Below are positions 1-4,594 of a stretch of DNA of 8,673 nt, in pieces. The first letter of the stretch is position 1. Every line of letters begins with the position of its first letter. The stretch lies in contig PFJA01000222.1 of NCBI GenBank assembly GCA_002782905.1, positions 1 to 8,673 of the forward strand. Reading direction: 5' to 3'. The position numbers were made by a program, and so were the translations under genes. Below the pieces are notes generated by a model. That model did no database searches, had not been told where the DNA came from, and saw only the letters and a program-made list of their open reading frames with translations. Source of the DNA: Lysobacterales bacterium CG_4_10_14_3_um_filter_64_11. GTDB lineage: Bacteria > Pseudomonadota > Gammaproteobacteria > Xanthomonadales > Xanthomonadaceae.

Positions 1-297
1 CGCGACCCGCGAGCCGCCGATAGGCGTGCACCAAGCGCGTCTCATCCGCCTTCAACGAGATCGCGTCAGTGCCTTCGCCGCCGTTGACCATGGGGCCAGT
101 GCCGGTAGCCAGCCACTCGATGCAAACCCCGGCAAGCCCGGCAAGCGCGAACAGCCGTGCCGGTGACGGCGCGCTGCCTTCGCCGCGTTCCCAATATGCC
201 CGACTGCGCTGCGATCCACCTTCAGCATGGCCGCCAACTGCGTCTGCTTCCAGCCGTTGCGGAGACGTGCGGCTCGGATACGGTCGGACAAACGCAT
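1..297 (-). pseudogene. XRE-family helix-turn-helix regulator, frameshifted and cut by the window edge
   Basis: The minus strand from ATG 297-295 reads MRLSDRIRAARLRNGWKQTQ and continues LAAMLKVDRSAVGH, a typical XRE DNA-binding start: a helix, then 'Q-T-Q-L-A' and 'R-S-A-V'. The open frame then loses the family pattern. Skipping two bases (194-195) restores WERGEGSAPSPARLFALAGL and then GVCIEWLATGTGP, which is what XRE regulators show after the recognition helix (V-G-x-W-E-R-G). That frame stays open to base 1. I read this as one gene with a 2-base insertion or 1-base deletion near 194-195, or a sequencing error. A GGAAG with 8-base spacing precedes ATG 297; an upstream in-frame ATG at 312 is possible. 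No ligand or sensor domain is visible. It is divergent from the bacteriocin genes about 900 bp away, so a regulatory link to them is only conjecture. Confidence 0.72.
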
Positions 298-312
298 GGT
301 TTTAGCTTCCAT

Positions 313-864
313 CGGAGTTAAGCGGGTTCGGAACCAGAAATCCCCGGGCCACATCCTGTGGATCGAACACACATCCGTGCGCAGGTGGCCATTTTATGTG
401 CTATCCGTCACAGTTTGCCACCCTGCCGCAACACGAAGGCCGCAACAGGGCACCGCTGAACAAGTCGTCACCCCAGCCGCCGATTAACACATTCGAGGGC
501 AGGCTACAGCCGGGATCCATTGGTGTTTGCAACGGATGCCAGCGTGCGCTGGGGTGCCGGAAAGACACTTGTTGAGAGCATCCTTGGTCGCGTGCAGTGC
601 GTAACACCAAGCCCAAACCACACCGCACAGCGAGCACCGGCACCGGCACGACCAGAGCCTACCAAAGCAACTACTGCGTGTCTGTCAGCCAATCACTGAC
701 GCACGTGTAGGAAAATTCCTACACCGCGCCTCGGAACAACAGCCCCGTCAGCCGGACGTTGCTTTGATAGTAGATACACTCGCACTTGAGCGACGCAGCG
801 GCGAACGTTACCAGTACGCCACATGCCCATGGCCCGCACGCGCCGGCGAGCCACCCAACGGCGA
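313..864. other. Gene-free accessory stretch
   Basis: I see no supportable coding region here. The open frames present on both strands lack ribosome binding sites, recognisable motifs and coherent protein composition. The only clear structure is the perfect palindrome at 705-724. On the minus strand, frames covering about 401-690 give arginine-, cysteine- and glycine-rich peptides like those read from dispersed xanthomonad intergenic repeats, but I cannot confirm such a repeat from this window. Confidence 0.5.
705..724. promoter_or_regulatory. 20-bp palindrome, candidate operator
   Basis: GTGTAGGAAAATTCCTACAC consists of two perfect 9-base arms (GTGTAGGAA / TTCCTACAC) around an AA centre. 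The central two bases are too short for a normal RNA loop, so it reads better as a dimeric protein-binding site in DNA than as a terminator. No T-run follows on either strand. It lies about 400 bp upstream of the XRE-like gene and about 460 bp upstream of the first bacteriocin gene. No binding protein can be assigned. Confidence 0.45.
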
Positions 865-971
865 CTTGCCAGCGGGCGAGTGGCGGCTTGGGTCAACGGC
901 ACGTGGCGCGAAGGCTACCAACCGCGCAACATCCACCACGCCAAGCCGTCCAAGCGCGTAGATTTCACCTG

Positions 972-1068
972 GTGAACGATATTCAGCAAATTGGTGAATA
1001 TCGCTCACACGCCGCGCCAACGTATTGATTTTGCGGCACCACGATTTGTCCATGTGAACGATACTCAC
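972..1068 (+). promoter_or_regulatory. Three-site operator-like array in repeat copy 1
   Basis: Sites of the form GTGAA-N5-TTCAC lie at 972-986 (direct), 994-1008 (inverted) and 1054-1068 (direct). In site orientation, GTGA-x-CGATA is invariant in all three, and also in the three of copy 2. Start-to-start spacings are 22 and 60 bp, the same in both copies; 22 bp is about two helical turns. The first two also form a 14-base-arm hairpin with one mismatch. The array ends 43 bp upstream of the promoter-like -35. A dimeric activator or repressor is the natural reading; the protein is unknown. Confidence 0.6.
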
Positions 1069-1110
1069 GCGGCATGCAGCGAAAACAACCCGTCGCGGCG
1101 CGGGGTGGGC

Positions 1111-1140
1111 TTGACGAACGAAGTGCCGCCGCTGTGTGAT
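1111..1140 (+). promoter_or_regulatory. Promoter-like pair at the end of repeat copy 1
   Basis: TTGACG (1111-1116) and TGTGAT (1135-1140) are separated by 18 bp, resembling a sigma-70 promoter with a strong -35 and a weak -10. The pair ends 46 bp before the ATG of the first bacteriocin peptide, leaving room for a short leader. The same pair, with a perfect TTGACA, is present in repeat copy 2. A weak -10 downstream of repeated dyad sites would suit an activated promoter, but that is inference. Confidence 0.5.
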
Positions 1141-1186
1141 GTGGTCGCCAGCGATGGGCTGGTCAAATCAAACAGAAGGAATGACA

Positions 1187-1333
1187 ATGCGTGAGTTGAC
1201 TAGTTTTGATACTCAAGCCGTTTCTGCAGGCTTAGTGCCTTTGCTTGTAGTGCTGGGGTTCGTCTGGTACGAAGCGCCAAACATCGAGTCCGCAGTAAAT
1301 GGGTTCTTTGACTCCATGCTTGAACATCAGTGA
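1187..1333 (+). CDS. Bacteriocin-like peptide precursor A (double-glycine-type leader)
   Basis: This 48-residue peptide begins MRELTSFDTQAVSAG. That matches the short leaders of class II bacteriocins and related peptides processed by C39-peptidase exporters: a charged start, hydrophobic spacing, and a two-small-residue cleavage site, here Ala14-Gly15. The predicted core is about 33 residues. It is hydrophobic at first (LVPLLVVLGFVWYEAPNIE) and amphipathic later (ESAVNGFFDSMLEHQ), with an SxxxG helix-packing motif at 35-39. There is no Cys, so thioether or disulfide chemistry is excluded. AGAAGGA lies 6 bases before ATG 1187; that 7-mer is reused before peptide B. The start is chosen by this site and the leader match. 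The stop overlaps the next small gene as GTGA. Export would need a C39 transporter; the local one is truncated. Antibacterial activity is inferred only. Confidence 0.75.
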   Translation: MRELTSFDTQAVSAGLVPLLVVLGFVWYEAPNIESAVNGFFDSMLEHQ

Positions 1334-1443
1334 CGCGCCGATATCGAAAGTTGTCGGTAATCCTTTCGATTGTTCTAATGGCCGTGTGGTTTTTCGCGCC
1401 ATACATTGAAAAGGGTATCTTTTTCATTTTCTCAAAATTATGA
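1330..1443 (+). CDS. Hidden 37-residue membrane peptide, possible immunity peptide or third component
   Basis: A GTG at 1330-1332 overlaps the stop of precursor A as GTGA, an arrangement typical of translational coupling. The frame runs to TGA 1441-1443, 13 bases before the next start. The product begins MTRRYRKLSVILSIVLMAVW: a strongly basic N-terminus, then one hydrophobic segment (about residues 8-24), then FFAPYIEKGIFFIFSKL. It has no double-glycine leader. It resembles the core of peptide A: VLMAVWFFAPYIE against VLGFVWYEAPNIE gives 8 identities in 13. Small basic membrane peptides beside bacteriocin genes are often immunity proteins. The likeness to the toxin core suggests mimicry, a duplicated core, or a leaderless third peptide. 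No independent Shine-Dalgarno is evident, in keeping with coupling. Its short length and GTG start make it easy to miss. Confidence 0.6.
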   Translation: MTRRYRKLSVILSIVLMAVWFFAPYIEKGIFFIFSKL

Positions 1444-1446
1444 GAA
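1429..1446 (+). promoter_or_regulatory. Hairpin overlapping the ribosome binding site of peptide B
   Basis: TTCTCA (1429-1434) pairs perfectly with TGAGAA (1441-1446) around a 6-base loop. Two further G-U pairs could extend it over the GG of the AGAAGGA site (1443-1449). Ribosomes finishing the upstream 37-residue frame (stop 1441-1443) would melt it, so translation of B may depend on translation of the upstream frame. The stem is short and this is a weak prediction. Confidence 0.35.
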
Positions 1447-1456
1447 GGATTTTTTC

Positions 1457-1597
1457 ATGATTGAGCTTTGCGCTGAGGAAGTTCAGGCTGTGTCCGGCGC
1501 CGATGTCTACTACGATATCGGACATTCGCTTGGTGAGTTCTATTGGGCAGCACGGGATTACATGTCTGAGGTGGTATACCCCTATTATCTGTGGTAA
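1457..1597 (+). CDS. Bacteriocin-like peptide precursor B (Gly-Ala leader site)
   Basis: This 46-residue peptide begins MIELCAEEVQAVSGA, a leader of the same 15-residue length and pattern as precursor A (M-x-E-L ... Q-A-V-S-small-small). Cleavage after Gly14-Ala15 would release a 31-residue core starting DVYYDIGHSLGEFYWAARDY. The core is rich in aromatics (about a third Tyr, Phe and Trp), acidic, has no Cys, ends in Trp, and contains a GxxxG motif (Gly22-HSL-Gly26) like those used for helix pairing in two-peptide class IIb bacteriocins. With precursor A it would form a natural pair. AGAAGGA is 7 bases before ATG 1457. A Cys at leader position 5 is unusual. A strong hairpin follows the stop. 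The two-peptide assignment is inference from leader, length, pairing and GxxxG-like motifs. Confidence 0.75.
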   Translation: MIELCAEEVQAVSGADVYYDIGHSLGEFYWAARDYMSEVVYPYYLW

Positions 1598-1611
1598 TAA
1601 CACGGCGATCC

Positions 1612-1645
1612 TTCGACAGTCTGCTGTCACCGGCAGGCTGTCGAA
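1612..1645 (+). terminator. Strong intercistronic hairpin without a T-run
   Basis: TTCGACAG-T-CTGC (1612-1624) pairs with GCAG-G-CTGTCGAA (1633-1645), giving 13 pairs including one G-U, with an 8-base loop. It sits between the stop of peptide B and the ribosome binding site of the CPBP gene. No T-run follows, so a complete intrinsic terminator is unlikely. A partial attenuator or RNA-stabilising element that keeps peptide messages more abundant than the downstream protease and exporter message fits the layout. Confidence 0.55.
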
Positions 1646-1669
1646 CTCAGAACTCAGGAGATCACCTCA

Positions 1670-2404
1670 ATGTCTGTTGTGCCCAAGCTGACTTGTATCC
1701 GTAAACACAACATTGATTACAACTGGTCGGCCGAAGCCTCTCCTGGCGTCATGGTAGTCTTGGGTGTCGTTTTTATCTTTCTGATGGCTCCTGAGATATT
1801 GGCAATCGCTCTGTCTCCTGTTATTTCATCGGTAACAGGTTATTCAGAAAATCATTCATCATGGATTGTCAGGTTGTTGGTGTTTACATTCGCAATCTAT
1901 TTATGTGTATGTTTAATTTCTCGACTCTCATGCTTTAGGGATTTGCCGGGTGGTTTGTCGATTTCATCTTCTAAGGTTTTCGCGATATCTGTGGTAGCGG
2001 CTTTCCTGATTTTTTTGTTATTGAAGTATTATCAGGCTCATCTCAGCCATAACGACGTGTTGGCTCTGCAGAAGAACGTCACCAAGTTTAAAGTCGATTT
2101 ACGTTCGATGCCGTTATTAGTGCTATTTGTCTCATTGATCGTCGTCAATGTGTTGATTCCAATATTCGAGGAGATGTTGTTTAGAGGGGTGCTGTTAAAC
2201 TATTTTTCACGCAGATTCAACCTGATTGTTGGAATATCGATAAATTCGATAGTGTTCATGGTAATTCACCGATCACACCTGCCAGTAGTGCTTTCGTTCG
2301 GGGTGGTCGCATCGATTCTGGCCTTGAAATCTCGTGGACTGCTCGCCCCGATCATAATGCACGTGATCTACAACTCAGCGGTCACGATTGATGCCGCGCG
2401 GTAG
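1670..2404 (+). CDS. CPBP-family (CAAX protease and bacteriocin-processing) intramembrane protease
   Basis: This 244-residue multi-pass membrane protein has all three CPBP signatures. They are EEMLFR (Glu167-Glu168-xxx-Arg172), F-M-V-I-H (Phe196, His200) and H-V-I-Y-N (His231, Asn235), which supply the catalytic Glu pair and the His residues. Hydrophobic segments are visible at about 26-52, 65-85, 103-119, 147-165, 185-200, 204-220 and 222-240. CPBP proteins in bacteriocin operons, such as the lactobacillal PlnI and streptococcal SagE types, commonly give self-immunity; some act in peptide maturation. Sitting directly after two leader peptides, immunity is the best guess here. AGGAG lies 9 bases before ATG 1670. 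The gene is clearly more AT-rich than the exporter gene 12 bp downstream, suggesting mosaic assembly. Confidence 0.85.
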   Translation: MSVVPKLTCIRKHNIDYNWSAEASPGVMVVLGVVFIFLMAPEILAIALSPVISSVTGYSENHSSWIVRLLVFTFAIYLCVCLISRLSCFRDLPGGLSISSSKVFAISVVAAFLIFLLLKYYQAHLSHNDVLALQKNVTKFKVDLRSMPLLVLFVSLIVVNVLIPIFEEMLFRGVLLNYFSRRFNLIVGISINSIVFMVIHRSHLPVVLSFGVVASILALKSRGLLAPIIMHVIYNSAVTIDAAR

Positions 2405-2416
2405 CGGAGCTACCCC

Positions 2417-3180
2417 GTGAAGACAATCATCCAATCCGAATCCGCCGAATGTGGACTCGCGAGTATTGCCATGGTCGCGAGCCACCACGGCCATCGCGCG
2501 GGTTTGCGCGAACTGCGCCAGCGGTTTCCGCTTTCGCTCAAGGGCGCGAGTCTGGCGCGGCTGATCGATGTTGCTGGCAAGCTGGGATTCGCCAGCCGGC
2601 CGCTGCGGCTGGATCTCGACGACCTGCCCAAGCTCAAGGCGCCGTGCATCCTGCATTGGAACCTCAATCACTTCGTGGTGCTTGCGAAAGCGGACAAGTC
2701 GCGGGTGACGATTCTCGACCCGGCGTTTGGCAAGCGCACGATGCGTTACGGCGAGGTGTTGGAGCATTTCACCGGGGTGGCGCTGGAACTGACGCCGACG
2801 GCGGAGTTCCAGCCAGCCAAGGCGGCGCCCTCGGTGTCGGCGCGGCAACTGACTGGGCCGGTGACCGGCTTGTGGCGGGCGCTGGGGTTGATCGCGCTGC
2901 TGTCGCTGGGCTTGCAGGTGTTTACCGTGCTGGGGCCGTTCTACCTGCAATGGGTGGTGGATCAGGTGCTGGTGTCGGCGGATCGCGAGTTGCTGACGGT
3001 GATCGGCCTGGGCTTTGGCTTGCTGGTGCTGTTGCAGGTCGGCACCCACCTGTTGCGCGGTTGGGCGGTGGTGTATCTGTCTACCAAGCTGGGTTTGCAA
3101 TGGATGGGTAATGTGTTCACCCATCTGCTGCGGCTGCCGCTGGATTTCTTCGAGAAGCGGCATCTGGGCGATGTGGTGGC
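2417..3180 (+). pseudogene. C39-peptidase bacteriocin ABC exporter, truncated by a repeat
   Basis: The product starts at GTG 2417, with GGAG 7 bases upstream. It has an intact N-terminal C39 cysteine protease domain: Gln6 and Cys12 in IIQSESAECGLA, His85 in WNLNHFVVL and Asp101 in ILDPAFGKR. These are the oxyanion Gln and the Cys-His-Asp triad that remove double-glycine leaders. Membrane segments of the exporter follow (about 153-175 and 195-222), then FFEKRHLGDVVA at 244-255. Exactly there the frame enters repeat copy 2 and continues as unrelated residues to a stop at 3311-3313 (298 codons). Intact exporters of this family are about 700 residues. The remaining transmembrane helices and the whole ATPase domain (Walker A, LSGGQ, Walker B) are absent, here and downstream. 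The leader protease could in principle still fold, but export needs another transporter. It clearly belongs to the bacteriocin operon, 12 bp after the CPBP gene. Confidence 0.88.
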
Positions 3181-3287
3181 TTGCCATCGGGCGAGTGGCG
3201 GCTTGGGTCAACGGCACGTGACGCGAAGACTACCAACCGCGCAGAACCCACCACGCCAAGCCATCCCAAGCGAGCGGATTGCACTTG

Positions 3288-3384
3288 GTGAACGATATGC
3301 AGCAAACTGGTGAATATCGTTCACACGCCGCGCCAACATATTGATTTTTCGGCACCACGTTTTGACCATGTGAACGATATTCAC
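3288..3384 (+). promoter_or_regulatory. Three-site operator-like array in repeat copy 2
   Basis: Sites lie at 3288-3302 (direct), 3310-3324 (inverted) and 3370-3384 (direct), with the same 22- and 60-bp spacing as copy 1. The third is the perfect dyad GTGAACGATATTCAC. Despite about 13% divergence between the copies, GTGA-x-CGATA is unchanged in every site, which points to selection or recent common use as protein targets. Confidence 0.6.
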
Positions 3385-3426
3385 ACGGCCTGCGGCCAAA
3401 ACGACCCATCACGGCGTGGGGCCGGC

Positions 3427-3456
3427 TTGACAGACACAGTGGCGCCGTTGTGTGAT
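3427..3456 (+). promoter_or_regulatory. Promoter-like pair at the end of repeat copy 2
   Basis: TTGACA (3427-3432, perfect sigma-70 -35) and TGTGAT (3451-3456) are 18 bp apart and equivalent to the pair in copy 1. The next gene start is about 250 bp downstream, so if active it would make a long leader or join the separate promoter candidate at 3615-3643. Confidence 0.42.
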
Positions 3457-3549
3457 GTGGACGCCAGCGATGAGCCCCACGAAACGGTTGTGCATAGTTG
3501 GCTGTACTCAAGCGCACTGGGCGTGACGTCTGTGAAGGCTGCAGATATC

Positions 3550-3577
3550 GCAACACCTTAACCGGTCGGGGTGTTGC
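3550..3577 (+). terminator. Hairpin after repeat copy 2
   Basis: GCAACACC (3550-3557) pairs perfectly with GGTGTTGC (3570-3577) around a 12-base loop. No T-run follows on the plus strand, so terminator function is doubtful. It lies between the repeat and the AT-rich promoter region. Confidence 0.35.
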
Positions 3578-3614
3578 ACTTGATGGTTGAGTCTAAGAAG
3601 CCAATTCGGGAATT

Positions 3615-3643
3615 TTGTATATTTGTTCAATAATTTTAATAAT
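3615..3643 (+). promoter_or_regulatory. Candidate promoter of the membrane-anchored protein gene
   Basis: TTGTAT (3615-3620) and AATAAT (3638-3643) are 17 bp apart in an AT-rich stretch, about 60 bp upstream of the predicted start at 3704. The -35 is poor (3 of 6) and the -10 is good (5 of 6). Confidence 0.35.
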
Positions 3644-3703
3644 TAGATTTATCGACCGGCCGTACGATCCGCAAGCTTAAACCGAAACGTCGTGAGGAAT
3701 TTT

Positions 3704-4513
3704 GTGGTGAAATCACCAAATAAGATAAAAATTTCCTTGATAACAGCTCTTTTCGCAGCAATCATTGCGATAGCATTTTATTATGGCCAACGCGCAGAAA
3801 ACTCGGGGCATGGTGAACTGATCGCAGACAAAACAGTTTCTAAAACAAACGCAGAGAAACGAGTTGAGGAATTGCGCAACGTTTTGTCGTCCGATGTGGC
3901 GGGTAACAAAAATAGTCTTGATGTAGAAAATGTTAACATGCATACATCAGAAACAGGAATGGTGAACCCATTTCAACATATTCCGATGACTAGAAGAGGG
4001 TTGAATTTAGAGGATGATCCGTTTCTACCACGATCACGGGCGGAGCAGGATTGGCTTGATAGACATGGATACCCCAACGCACTGCAGTATTCGGAATATC
4101 AGGCTGCAAGCGACCAGCAGTTACAACAGGCTGCTGACGCGGGCGACGAATTAGCGAAAACGTACCTTAATTCGCGAAAGTTGCTACAAGGCGACAAGGA
4201 TGCAGAGATCACCATGCTACGCGAAGGGGCGCTGGGCAATAGCTTCGCACTGGAATTGGTTTCTAGTGCGATTGCACATGATGATCCAGTTGAGGGTTAT
4301 GCTCTGTCGAGGGTTGTTGATATGAGCGGAAACTTTGCGATTGCACAAGCGCGAGATCTATTTTTTCCGGGAGCCAGCAGCCTAACGATCGCGCAACGCA
4401 CAGAAGCGGAGAACAGGGCACGCGCCTACCTTCAACTTTTCAAGGAATATCGGCGTGAGACCGAAGGTCCCGGTGCAACATTTTTTGATCCACGACCTAC
4501 AGACGATGGATAG
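3704..4513 (+). CDS. Membrane-anchored protein of unknown function with helical C-terminal half
   Basis: I do not recognise a named family. From the chosen start the protein has 269 residues: a short basic N-terminus (KSPNKIK), one hydrophobic segment at about 10-27 that would act as an uncleaved signal anchor, a polar low-complexity linker (about 30-110), and an alpha-helical region at about 111-250. Stretches such as LQQAADAGDELAKTYL and MLREGALGNSFALELVSSAI suggest two or three weak Sel1/TPR-like helical pairs. The likely topology is N-in with the bulk in the periplasm. There are no Cys residues. GTG 3704 is chosen because GAGGA lies 5 bases upstream; GTG 3707 is equally possible, and GTG 3692 lacks a good site. 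Its base composition is much more AT-rich than the def operon, suggesting acquired DNA. A partner gene follows 81 bp downstream. Confidence 0.65.
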   Translation: MVKSPNKIKISLITALFAAIIAIAFYYGQRAENSGHGELIADKTVSKTNAEKRVEELRNVLSSDVAGNKNSLDVENVNMHTSETGMVNPFQHIPMTRRGLNLEDDPFLPRSRAEQDWLDRHGYPNALQYSEYQAASDQQLQQAADAGDELAKTYLNSRKLLQGDKDAEITMLREGALGNSFALELVSSAIAHDDPVEGYALSRVVDMSGNFAIAQARDLFFPGASSLTIAQRTEAENRARAYLQLFKEYRRETEGPGATFFDPRPTDDG

Positions 4514-4526
4514 AAGAAAACAGGCG

Positions 4527-4557
4527 GTTTTGATATTATCGACGCATTTATCAAAAC
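4527..4557. terminator. Hairpin between the two accessory genes
   Basis: GTTTTGATA (4527-4535) pairs perfectly with TATCAAAAC (4549-4557) around a 13-base loop, 13 bases after the upstream stop. No T-run follows on the plus strand. The stem is AT-rich and modest in strength, so it may be a weak attenuator or have no function. Confidence 0.3.
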
Positions 4558-4594
4558 GACAAGAAATAAAACAAATAGCTTAAGGAATAAAGAA

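Larger units (their letters stand above)
865..1156 (+). repeat. 292-bp repeat, copy 1 (regulatory-module-like)
   Basis: This stretch matches 3180-3472 in the same orientation. By hand alignment I count about 37 mismatches and a single 1-base indel, roughly 87% identity. A 33-base block (873-905 and 3188-3220) is identical. Both edges are abrupt: homology begins at CTTGCC and ends at GCCAGCGATG. I find no terminal inverted repeats, no transposase and no convincing target-site duplication. Internally it carries three copies of a 15-bp dyad and a promoter-like pair at its 3' end, pointing to the bacteriocin peptide gene 30 bp downstream. In the frame open through 989-1150, substitutions fall about equally on the three codon positions, so the repeat does not look protein-coding. 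Confidence 0.85.
3180..3472 (+). repeat. 293-bp repeat, copy 2, at the break in the exporter gene
   Basis: This is the same element as 865-1156, in direct orientation. It begins at the precise point where the C39 exporter loses its family sequence. No remaining exporter sequence is found on its far side, so this is not a simple insertion that leaves both gene halves. A deletion, or recombination between repeat copies that replaced the 3' half of the gene, explains it better. The element retains all three dyad sites and the promoter-like pair. The two copies enclose the whole bacteriocin cassette. Confidence 0.85.

Noticed and set aside
401..692. Minus-strand open frames of 62-82 codons as genes
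   Set aside because: No ribosome binding site, motif or credible protein composition. At most a dispersed repeat relic.
1054..1068. CRP/Clp-type binding site (TGTGA...TCACA)
   Set aside because: The spacing between half-sites is 7, not 6, in copy 2 site 3, and the dyad is an odd 15-mer with an asymmetric conserved CGATA core.
989..1150. An open frame shared by both repeat copies (HTPRQ...IDF...APRF), apparently a conserved small protein
   Set aside because: Substitutions between the copies fall about equally on codon positions 1, 2 and 3 (roughly 9, 8 and 7 by hand), with many amino-acid changes. The likeness is simply the DNA repeat.
1343..1370. Hairpin ATCGAAAG / CTTTCGAT as an intergenic terminator between peptides A and B
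   Set aside because: It lies inside the 37-residue frame, has a 12-base loop and no T-run. Kept as sequence structure only.
2375..3217. 280-codon minus-strand open frame opposite the exporter
   Set aside because: It is an Arg/Gln/His-rich shadow of the GC-rich exporter gene on the plus strand.
3171..3461. GATGTGG on both sides of repeat copy 2 as a target-site duplication
   Set aside because: The right-hand GATGTGG is also inside copy 1 at the same place, so it is part of the repeat. Exporter sequence does not resume after it.
3473..3561. Remnant of the exporter ATPase after the repeat
   Set aside because: No Walker A, LSGGQ or Walker B pattern appears in any frame of 3473-3690.
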